The position numbers and the translations under genes were made by a program. Under the pieces are notes generated by a model. The model searched no databases and was not told the DNA's origin. It was given only the letters and a program-made list of their open reading frames with translations. A stretch of DNA of 6,186 nt from CAYNOZ01 sp964398955 (GTDB lineage: Archaea > Methanobacteriota_B > Thermococci > Thermococcales > CAYNOZ01), in assembly GCA_964398955.1 (NCBI GenBank), contig CAYNOZ010000076.1, positions 1 to 6,186 on the forward strand, given 5' to 3'. Shown here one piece after another: positions 1 to 4,769 of the stretch. Each line of letters opens with the position of its first letter. Within the stretch, counting starts at the first letter, position 1.

Positions 1-308
1 ACTCCGATTCCGATAATTATTAGACTTATAAAGATAGTTGGGAAGAATTGGCCACGGATCGGGTGCTTCAAATCATCAATAACATGATCTAAGTGACCTG
101 CAAACCTGAAAACGGATAATGCAACATATATTATGTACAATATTATTGTTAAAATTATTATTGCCTGAGAAACTCTTAGAAGTATTTTTGATTCTAATAT
201 TCCGGAGATTAAGCATATTGCTATGCCCATTGCTCCGGTACCCATAGTTGAGCCGAACCATTGAGGGCCAAAATTCTTCACTATTTTTCTTAGTTTGGGT
301 TCGGTCAA
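1..308 (-). CDS. TDT-family (TehA/SLAC1-like) transporter, N-terminal part, truncated by window edge
   Basis: The first 102 codons of a membrane transporter are visible; the rest lies beyond position 1. The start is a TTG at 308-306 (followed by Thr-Glu-Pro), with a strong Shine-Dalgarno AGGAGG at 320-315 six bases upstream and no nearby ATG in frame. Residues 12-30 (NFGPQWFGSTMGTGAMGIA) and the HPIRGQFFPTIF stretch near residues 82-93 match the pattern of the tellurite-resistance/dicarboxylate transporter family (TehA, Mae1, SLAC1): an N-terminal aromatic/Pro-x-Trp-Phe segment with a Met-Gly-Thr-Gly motif in TM1, then a conserved Phe-Phe-Pro-Thr before TM3. Hydrophobic segments lie at about 20-36, 46-68 and 89-102. 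The gene follows the ferredoxin stop by 17 nt on the same strand, so they are probably co-transcribed. Members move small anions (dicarboxylates, chloride, sulfite, tellurite-related); the substrate cannot be told. Family call fairly sure, function open. Confidence 0.8.
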   Translation of the reverse strand, partial: MTEPKLRKIVKNFGPQWFGSTMGTGAMGIAICLISGILESKILLRVSQAIIILTIILYIIYVALSVFRFAGHLDHVIDDLKHPIRGQFFPTIFISLIIIGIG

Positions 309-325
309 CTGAATCCTCCTCTTAA

Positions 326-751
326 CTATTCTCTAGTCATTCTTGTTCCGCATTCTGGACATTTTTTCTCGTAACAGGGTTGTCCTCTTTCGTGTGGTTC
401 TTCGTATCCGCATTTTGGGCAGACGCAGTTTCCTCCAGGTCCTAGGCCTTGGCCACCACCTTGGCCTTTACCTCCTCCAGTTCCTCGACCACGGCCGGTT
501 CCTTCACCAGTCAAGTTATGATCGTGGTCCTCGTGGGAATGATCTACGTGTTGGTCTGTTTGTTTAATATTTCCTTCTTCCGGTTCTTCATTTAGTACTA
601 TGGCGTTTGTAGGGCATGCGTCTGCTGCTTTCTGTATACAGTCTGCATTCTCATCTATTACCACCGCTTTCCCTCCTTCCATCTTAAATCCTGAGGAACA
701 TATTTGAGAACAAGCTCTACATCCAATACAATCTGAATTAACTCTAACCAT
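326..751 (-). CDS. Ferredoxin domain fused through His-rich and Gly-rich linker to a zinc-ribbon/rubredoxin-like tail
   Basis: A 141-residue soluble protein with three parts. Residues 1-55 form a monocluster ferredoxin: C8, C11, C14 and C46 (followed by Pro) are the expected [4Fe-4S] ligands. C18 and C38 sit at the spacings of the disulfide pair in Pyrococcus furiosus-type ferredoxins. Residues 56-81 are acidic with five histidines (H68, H71, H73, H76, H78). Residues 82-107 are almost all Gly with Arg, Lys, Gln and Thr. Residues 108-141 carry C109, C111, C114, C126, C131 and C134 in a CPKCG...CPECG zinc-ribbon or rubredoxin-like arrangement ending MTRE. I know similar Gly-linked tails ending in CP-x-CG-x-x-M-x-R from anaerobe proteins. 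The likely role is low-potential electron transfer, with the tail binding Zn or Fe. The ATG at 751 has AAGGTGGT at 765-758 upstream. Codon use is ordinary, unlike the genes from 986 on. The partner enzyme is unknown. Confidence 0.88.
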   Translation of the reverse strand: MVRVNSDCIGCRACSQICSSGFKMEGGKAVVIDENADCIQKAADACPTNAIVLNEEPEEGNIKQTDQHVDHSHEDHDHNLTGEGTGRGRGTGGGKGQGGGQGLGPGGNCVCPKCGYEEPHERGQPCYEKKCPECGTRMTRE

Positions 752-800
752 TCTTACACCACCTTAAAATCTATTAAATTGTGAAATATTCGCCTATTTA

Positions 801-810
801 GTTTTTAAAG
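801..810 (-). promoter_or_regulatory. Probable TATA box for the ferredoxin operon
   Basis: Read on the minus strand, CTTTAAAAAC lies about 50 nt upstream of the ferredoxin ATG. With the usual archaeal TATA-to-start spacing, transcription would begin near 780. That leaves a leader of about 28 nt carrying the GGTGGT ribosome site. No TTAGG-N4-CCTWA operator is visible here. Confidence 0.45.
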
Positions 811-985
811 TAATTAAATTATTTACTTTGGTTTGGGTTTTATGTTGTTTATCCTTCTTTTAGGGGGTTTTGTTTAATATTTTTGTTTTATTGGGGTGTT
901 GTTTTGATTTTTTTGTTTTTTTCGTTGTGTTTTCCACGATTTTAGGGTGTTTTGATTTGTTTTTGTTTTTGTTTTTTGGTTTTCT

Positions 986-1537
986 CTATTTGTTTGGTTT
1001 TGTTTCTTGGTTTGTTGGGTTTGGTATGATTGTGTCTATGAGTTTTCCTTGGATTATTGATGCTATCATCATTGTTGTTAGTAGTGTTATTGAGTATTTT
1101 AGTCCGAAGTAGTATATGAGCATTGGTAGTAGTGGTATTTTTATTGCTCTGTTGTATAGGAATATGGCTATTAGTCCGTTTTTCATTCCTTTTTGTTTTA
1201 GGTTTGCTAGGAGGTTGTACCATGCGTATATTGGTCCGTGGCTTATTATTCCTGTTGTTATTGCTATTAGGTATCCTTTTATTCCGGATTTTTTTCCTAC
1301 GTATTTTGTTACTTTTTCTTTGTCTAGTAGGTAGTTGCTTAGTCCCATGAATATTATTACTAGTATGAATATTGGTATTATTCTTTTGGTTGTGTTTATT
1401 ACGTATTGTATTGATTCTATGGTTTTTTCTGGGTTTAGGATTGCTGTTATTATGTATATTGTTATTATGGTTGCTAGTAGGTGGTGGGAGTAGTTTTTTG
1501 TGTTTTGTTTTTTGTTTTTTTGGTTTTTGTTGGTCAT
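986..1537 (-). CDS. DUF318/UPF0718 (COG0701-type) permease, C-terminal half protein
   Basis: A 183-residue membrane protein. The reading frame stays open further upstream to 1684, but the ATG at 1537-1535 is the likely start: it has GGTGAT about 4 nt upstream, it overlaps the previous gene's stop as ATGA, and the residues before it are hydrophilic shadow of the other gene. Hydrophobic segments lie near 21-35, 52-70, 88-108, 120-145 and 149-165. The stretch GIISHGPIYAWY (about 96-107) followed by KGM-x-NGLIAIFLYNRAIKIPLLPM is the conserved signature I recognise from archaeal permeases of this family, where the protein is often encoded as two adjacent half-size genes. The wider family includes the organoarsenical exporter ArsP and uncharacterised YraQ proteins. 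It presumably pairs with its upstream neighbour in the cytoplasmic membrane. Codons end almost only in A or C. Substrate unknown. Confidence 0.85.
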   Translation of the reverse strand: MTNKNQKNKKQNTKNYSHHLLATIITIYIITAILNPEKTIESIQYVINTTKRIIPIFILVIIFMGLSNYLLDKEKVTKYVGKKSGIKGYLIAITTGIISHGPIYAWYNLLANLKQKGMKNGLIAIFLYNRAIKIPLLPMLIYYFGLKYSITLLTTMMIASIIQGKLIDTIIPNPTNQETKPNK

Positions 1538-1977
1538 TGGATCACCTGTAGGTTTTGGATTATTACGGTTATTAGGGCTACTATCATTGCTAGGATGAAG
1601 CTGGTTATGTTTCTGGTTAGTGAGAATTTTTTTCCTAGTGTTTTTGCTTCTGCGGGGAATTGTACTGCTCCTACTGTTACCCATGCTATTATGAATGATG
1701 TTACGGCGTATAGGCTGATGCCTTGGTTTAGGAGTTCTCCTCCGATTATGTAGCTGGTTATTGGGTTTCCTGCTGATATGCTTCCGAATATTGATCCGAT
1801 TAGTGAGTCTCTTAGGATGTTTCCTATGAATATTGTTTTTATGATTTCTTTGGTTAGGTATGTTTTTATTAGTCCTAGTAGTAGGATTACGCTTATTATT
1901 AGTGGTAGTGAGTTGCTGAATCCTTTTAATGCTTTTTTGAATGCTGTTTTTATGTTTTTATCTTTTTTTGGTGGCAA
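1534..1977 (-). CDS. DUF318/UPF0718 (COG0701-type) permease, N-terminal half protein
   Basis: A 147-residue membrane protein starting with TTG at 1977-1975 behind a clear AGGTGA (1989-1984) six bases upstream. Hydrophobic segments lie at about 23-40, 56-78, 87-107 and 124-142. The core GSISAGNPITSYIIGGELL (about 65-83) followed by AVTSFIIAWVTVGAVQFPAEA (91-111) is typical of the DUF318 permease fold. The protein ends with QVIQ and a TGA that overlaps the next gene's ATG by four bases (ATGA, 1537-1534). Its last codons include that gene's Shine-Dalgarno, so the two halves are probably translated in a coupled way and form one transporter. It is divergent from the metal-dependent repressor at 2170, which makes a metal or metalloid-related substrate plausible, but no operator is seen in its leader. 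It does not look like a broken single gene, because both halves have proper initiation signals. Confidence 0.83.
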   Translation of the reverse strand: MPPKKDKNIKTAFKKALKGFSNSLPLIISVILLLGLIKTYLTKEIIKTIFIGNILRDSLIGSIFGSISAGNPITSYIIGGELLNQGISLYAVTSFIIAWVTVGAVQFPAEAKTLGKKFSLTRNITSFILAMIVALITVIIQNLQVIQ

Positions 1978-1983
1978 TTGCTT

Positions 1984-1989
1984 TCACCT
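1984..1989 (-). promoter_or_regulatory. Ribosome binding site fixing the TTG start of the permease N-half gene
   Basis: AGGTGA on the minus strand is complementary to the archaeal 16S rRNA tail and sits six bases before the TTG at 1977. No ATG or GTG in frame nearby has a comparable site, so it decides the start. Confidence 0.7.
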
Positions 1990-2066
1990 GTGATTTTCTT
2001 ATTTATTTTTTGGTGTTTTGGCTGATTTTTTTGTTTGTTTTCCTTGTTTTGTGTTCTGTTGGGTTT

Positions 2067-2077
2067 ATTTTATATTT
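2067..2077 (-). promoter_or_regulatory. Possible TATA box for the permease pair
   Basis: On the minus strand the segment around GAAAAATATAAAATAAACCC (2080-2061) offers a TATA-like core, with an initiation point expected near 2045 and a leader of about 65 nt rich in A and C. A second candidate, AATTATAAACT (2112-2102), lies on the reverse of the dtxR TATA box. The choice between them cannot be made by eye. Confidence 0.4.
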
Positions 2078-2099
2078 TTCGCATATGTGAATTTTTTGG

Positions 2100-2113
2100 A
2101 GAAAGTTTATAAT
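2100..2113 (+). promoter_or_regulatory. BRE/TATA promoter of the dtxR-family gene
   Basis: AGAAAG (BRE-like, 2100-2105) is followed by TTTATAAT (2106-2113). The expected transcription start is about 2133-2138. This places an upstream in-frame TTG at 2113 outside the transcript and supports the GTG at 2170 as the real start. Confidence 0.6.
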
Positions 2114-2140
2114 TGGTTAGATTTATTTTGTTTTTAGTTT

Positions 2141-2154
2141 TTAGGTTAGCCTTA
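2141..2154 (+). promoter_or_regulatory. Predicted DtxR-type operator at the repressor's own promoter
   Basis: TTAGGTTAGCCTTA is an imperfect inverted repeat (TnAGG-n-TA-n-CCTnA). It closely matches the left part of the classical DtxR/IdeR box (TTAGGTTAGCCTAACCTAA). It lies just downstream of the predicted transcription start and upstream of the GTG, where a bound repressor would block its own transcription. The same architecture recurs at 2666-2679 before feoA. No binding evidence is available from sequence alone. Confidence 0.65.
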
Positions 2155-2169
2155 TTTTTTGGTGGTTTT

Positions 2170-2622
2170 GTGGCTAGTAGGAGTGAGGAGGATTATTTGG
2201 AGGCGATTTTTAATTGTGCTGGTGGTAGTGGTCATGCGTCGACGAAGGAGATTGCTGATGATTTAGGTGTTAGTCCTCCGAGTGTTACTGAGATGTTTCA
2301 GAAGCTTGAGTCTGAGGGTTTCATTAATTATAGGAAGTATAGGGGTGTTGAGCTTACTGATGAGGGTGAGAGGGTTGCGAGGTCTGTGAAGGCTACTCAT
2401 GATAATATTAGGAAGTTGTTGAGGATTTTGCAGGTGCCTGAGGATAAGGCTGATGAGGATGCTTGTGAGATTGAGCATAAGTTGAGTGATGAGACTGTGA
2501 TTCAGTTGGAGAAGTTTGTTAAGTTTCTTGAGATGTGTCCTAGGGATGAGCCGGATTGGGTTGATCATTTTAAGGAGTTCTCCAGATCTGGTGAGTTTCC
2601 GGGCGAATGTGATGAAATTTAG
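2170..2622 (+). CDS. DtxR/MntR-family metal-dependent transcriptional repressor (two-domain type)
   Basis: A 150-residue repressor, probably a dimer. GTG at 2170 is chosen because GGTGG (2161-2165) lies just upstream, the promoter excludes the earlier TTG at 2113, and the protein then aligns with Bacillus MntR without an offset. Residues 5-65 are a winged helix (TKEIADDLGVSPPSVTEMFQ is the recognition region; KYRGVELT the wing). Residues 70-125 form the metal-binding/dimerisation domain. In MntR numbering the ligands are D8, E11, H77, E102 and H103 as in MntR, but position 99 is Cys, as in DtxR (C102), rather than Glu. CPRDEPDW (123-130) is a tail pattern I associate with archaeal members. 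There is no C-terminal SH3-like domain; the related FeoA fold is encoded separately next door. Iron is the likely co-repressor because feoAB follows and shares its operator motif. 142 of 150 codons end in G or T, opposite to all its neighbours. Confidence 0.9.
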   Translation: MASRSEEDYLEAIFNCAGGSGHASTKEIADDLGVSPPSVTEMFQKLESEGFINYRKYRGVELTDEGERVARSVKATHDNIRKLLRILQVPEDKADEDACEIEHKLSDETVIQLEKFVKFLEMCPRDEPDWVDHFKEFSRSGEFPGECDEI

Positions 2623-2647
2623 GCAAACCCATATTAATACCTAAGCA

Positions 2648-2658
2648 TTATATATTAA
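2648..2658 (+). promoter_or_regulatory. TATA box of the feoAB operon
   Basis: TTATATATTAA is centred about 60 nt before the feoA ATG. The predicted transcription start is near 2677-2680, which puts it within or at the edge of the operator at 2666-2679. The leader is then about 36 nt. An 8-bp copy of part of it (ATATTAAT) also occurs 21 bp upstream. Confidence 0.6.
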
Positions 2659-2665
2659 TGAAGAA

Positions 2666-2679
2666 TTAGGATTACCTAA
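2666..2679 (+). promoter_or_regulatory. Predicted DtxR-type operator controlling feoAB
   Basis: TTAGGATTACCTAA has perfect 5-bp inverted arms (TTAGG/CCTAA) around four bases. It overlaps the expected initiation site of the feoA promoter, so bound repressor should stop RNA polymerase loading. It shares the TTAGG-N4-CCTWA form with the site at 2141-2154, in front of the repressor gene. A weaker look-alike (TTAGG at 2619, CCTAA at 2640) flanks the upstream side. Confidence 0.72.
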
Positions 2680-2714
2680 AAATCTTAATACTTACACACC
2701 AAATAAGGGATACC

Positions 2715-2939
2715 ATGAGAAAAAAACTAACAGAACTAAGACCAGGAGAAAAAGCAAAAATAACCTCAATAGAAGGAGGAATAGGATTCAAACAAAAAAT
2801 CAAATCCCGAGGAGTAAGAATAGGAAAAAAAATTAAAATAATAACAAGACAACCAAGAGGACCCCTAGTAGTGAACATAGGAGAATTCCAAATGACCATA
2901 GGAAGAGGAATGGCAGACAAAATAATAGTAGAGGCATAA
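2715..2939 (+). CDS. feoA: FeoA, small SH3-like partner of ferrous iron transporter FeoB
   Basis: A 74-residue cytoplasmic protein of normal FeoA length. The pattern L-x-x-L-x-PGEKAKI-x-x-I-x-GG, then KIKSRGVRIGKKIKII, RGPLVV and a final MADKIIVE strand matches the FeoA beta-barrel (Pfam FeoA; the same fold as the DtxR third domain). Known FeoA proteins are needed for, or modulate, FeoB iron uptake at the membrane. The ATG at 2715 is preceded by AAGGGA at 2705-2710. The stop is three bases before feoB's ATG, and a GAGG at 2931-2934 inside the feoA end serves as feoB's ribosome site, so the two are one transcription unit. 68 of the 71 non-Met codons end in A or C. The upstream operator suggests repression when metal is plentiful. 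Confidence 0.92.
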   Translation: MRKKLTELRPGEKAKITSIEGGIGFKQKIKSRGVRIGKKIKIITRQPRGPLVVNIGEFQMTIGRGMADKIIVEA

Positions 2940-2942
2940 AAA

Positions 2943-4652
2943 ATGAAAAACATCCTACTCATGGGAAACCCAAACGTCGGAAAAAGCGCCGTATTCTCAA
3001 GACTAACAGGAGCAGACGTAACAGCCTCAAACTACCCAGGAACAACCGTAGACTTCTCAGAAGGACACGCAAAAATAAACGGAGAAAAATACGAAATAAT
3101 AGACGTACCAGGAGCCTACTCACTAGAACCATCAAACAAAGCAGAAGAAGTAGCAACCAAAATGCTAGAAGACGGAGACATAGTAATAAACGTAGTAGAC
3201 GCAACAAACCTCGAAAGAAACCTGAACCTAACATTCGAACTCCTCGAAAAAAACATACCAATGATCATAGCCCTAAACATGTGGGACGAAACCCAACACC
3301 AAGGAATAAAAATCGACACAAACCAACTCCAAAAAGAACTAGAAGTACCAGTAATACCAACCACCGCCCTAACAGGAGAAGGATTCAAAGAACTAGTAAA
3401 CAACCTAAAAAACGCAAAAAAAGGAAACCAAAACCCAAAAACCGAAGACGAAAGATGGAAAAAAGTAGGAGAAATAGTAGAAAAAACCCAAACAATAAAA
3501 CCAAAACAACACACCCTAAAAGAAAAAATAAGCGAAGCAACCATCAAACCACACACAGGAATCCCCATAGCAATCCTAATCATATTCCTAATATTCAACC
3601 TAATAAGATTCATAGGAGAAACCATAATAGCACACATAACAGAACCCCTCTTCAACACATTCTACACACCCATCATAATGTACATAAACCAACAACTAGG
3701 CCAAGGACCCCTACAAAACATCCTAATAGGAGACCTATTCCAAGGACAAATATCCTACATGGAATCAATGGGACTCCTAACAACAGGAATCTTCGTACCC
3801 TTCGCCTCAGTACTACCATACATAATAGCATTCTACTTCGGACTAAGCATCCTAGAAGACACAGGATACCTACCAAGACTATCAACCCTACTAGACAACA
3901 TATTCCACAGACTAGGAATGCACGGACACGGAATAGTACCAGTCTTCCTAGGACTCGGATGCAACGTACCAGGAGTACTATCAACAAGAACCCTAGAATC
4001 AGAAAAACAAAGATTCATATCAGCAACCCTCCTATCAATCTCAGTACCATGCATGGCCCAAACAGCAATGATCTTCGGAATCCTAGCCCCATACGGACTA
4101 AAATACATATACCTAGTATTCGGAACACTATTCCTACTATACATAGGAGCAGGCCTAACCCTAAACAAACTAATAGGAGGAGAAAGCCCAGAAATATTCC
4201 TAGAAATACCACCATACAGAAGACCAACCCTCAAAGTCCTACTACAAAAAACCTACATGAGAGTAAGATGGTTCATAAAAGAAGCAGTACCATACCTATT
4301 CCTAGGAATACTAATCCTAAACGTACTATACCAATTCAGAATAATACAAAACATAGGAAACCTAACCTCACCAATAATAGTCGGACTATTCGGACTACCC
4401 GAAGGAGCAGTATCAGCACTAGTAATAGGATTCCTAAGAAAAGACCTAGCAATCGGAATGCTACTAGGACTAGGAATGAAACCACTACAACTCGTAATAG
4501 CATCAACAATCCTAACAATATACTTCCCATGCGCAGCAACATTCGCCACACTAGTAAAAGAACTAGGACCAAAAGACCTACTCAAATCAATAACAGTAAT
4601 GATAACAGCAGTACTAATAATAGGAACCCTAATGAACATAATACTACTATAA
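2943..4652 (+). CDS. feoB: FeoB, GTP-gated ferrous iron transporter
   Basis: A 569-residue inner-membrane Fe(II) permease with an N-terminal G domain. The G motifs are complete: G1 GNPNVGKS (8-15), G2 around NYPGTTVD (30-37), G3 DVPG (54-57), G4 NMWD (112-115) and G5 TTALTGEG (140-147). A Lys-rich helical spacer runs to about 200. The membrane part carries the family's Gate features: LEDTGYLPR (304-312), GLGCNVPG with C340, SVPCMAQ with C370, RKDLAIGM (499-506) and a second-half FPCAAT with C530. Those cysteines are the conserved residues proposed to handle Fe(II). At 569 residues it is shorter than Escherichia coli FeoB (773) and has no Cys-rich C-terminal tail; no feoC is nearby. It is translated just after feoA. 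Bases are almost free of T at third positions, which opens a long spurious overlapping frame. Confidence 0.96.
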   Translation: MKNILLMGNPNVGKSAVFSRLTGADVTASNYPGTTVDFSEGHAKINGEKYEIIDVPGAYSLEPSNKAEEVATKMLEDGDIVINVVDATNLERNLNLTFELLEKNIPMIIALNMWDETQHQGIKIDTNQLQKELEVPVIPTTALTGEGFKELVNNLKNAKKGNQNPKTEDERWKKVGEIVEKTQTIKPKQHTLKEKISEATIKPHTGIPIAILIIFLIFNLIRFIGETIIAHITEPLFNTFYTPIIMYINQQLGQGPLQNILIGDLFQGQISYMESMGLLTTGIFVPFASVLPYIIAFYFGLSILEDTGYLPRLSTLLDNIFHRLGMHGHGIVPVFLGLGCNVPGVLSTRTLESEKQRFISATLLSISVPCMAQTAMIFGILAPYGLKYIYLVFGTLFLLYIGAGLTLNKLIGGESPEIFLEIPPYRRPTLKVLLQKTYMRVRWFIKEAVPYLFLGILILNVLYQFRIIQNIGNLTSPIIVGLFGLPEGAVSALVIGFLRKDLAIGMLLGLGMKPLQLVIASTILTIYFPCAATFATLVKELGPKDLLKSITVMITAVLIIGTLMNIILL

Positions 4653-4701
4653 AAACAAAAAAACAACAAAAAACAAAACCAAAACAAAAACAACAAAACA
4701 A
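4653..4701 (+). other. 49-nt tract of only A and C after feoB
   Basis: Every base from the end of the feoB stop to 4701 is A or C. There is no oligo-T run of the kind that ends archaeal transcription, and no hairpin is possible. This is either an unusual untranslated spacer or extreme expression of the regional strand bias. Read-through into the radical SAM gene cannot be excluded. Confidence 0.75.
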
Positions 4702-4723
4702 TAAGCAAAACAACCATAAACAT

Positions 4724-4733
4724 AATTATATAA
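4724..4733 (+). promoter_or_regulatory. Probable TATA box for the radical SAM gene
   Basis: AATTATATAA stands out in an A/C-only stretch about 45 nt before the TTG start. Expected initiation is near 4753, leaving a short leader with AAGGTG (4759-4764) five bases before the TTG. No DtxR-type operator is present, so this gene is probably not in the iron regulon even if some feo transcripts read through. Confidence 0.55.
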
Positions 4734-4769
4734 CTTATCTAAGAATTAAGAATTTTTGAAGGTGTTAAA

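Noticed and set aside
870..1350. Plus-strand open frames rich in Phe, Leu and Val opposite the permease gene
   Set aside because: They are the reverse of A/C-rich codons (a G/T-rich strand gives Phe/Leu/Val/Gly/Trp) and lack ribosome sites; the minus-strand permease is supported by motifs and starts.
1538..1684. Upstream extension of the permease C-half frame to 1684
   Set aside because: The added 49 residues are hydrophilic and antiparallel to nothing known in the family; they only mirror the N-half gene in another frame. The ATGA overlap with GGTGAT is the better start.
1811..1826. TTAGG followed by CCTA inside the permease gene, resembling the operator
   Set aside because: The spacer is six bases instead of four and the site is mid-gene. 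TTAGG/TAGG strings are common throughout the G/T-rich block, so the match is expected by composition.
2113..2169. Longer start (TTG at 2113) for the dtxR-family gene, adding 19 hydrophobic residues
   Set aside because: It lies within the TATA region and would have to be upstream of the transcript start. It would also bury the predicted operator in coding sequence. GTG at 2170 has a Shine-Dalgarno and matches family N-termini.
2580..2690. Replication origin at the skew reversal
   Set aside because: No repeated origin-recognition boxes, no Orc1/Cdc6 gene and no long A/T unwinding region were seen. The bias also fades on both outer sides within a few kb, unlike a genome-scale skew.
3281..4759. 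A 492-codon plus-strand open frame overlapping feoB in another frame
   Set aside because: It is Arg/Lys/Asn/Thr/Pro low-complexity with no recognisable domain. All stop codons begin with T, and T is scarce on this strand, so long empty frames arise by composition alone. FeoB is unmistakable in the other frame.
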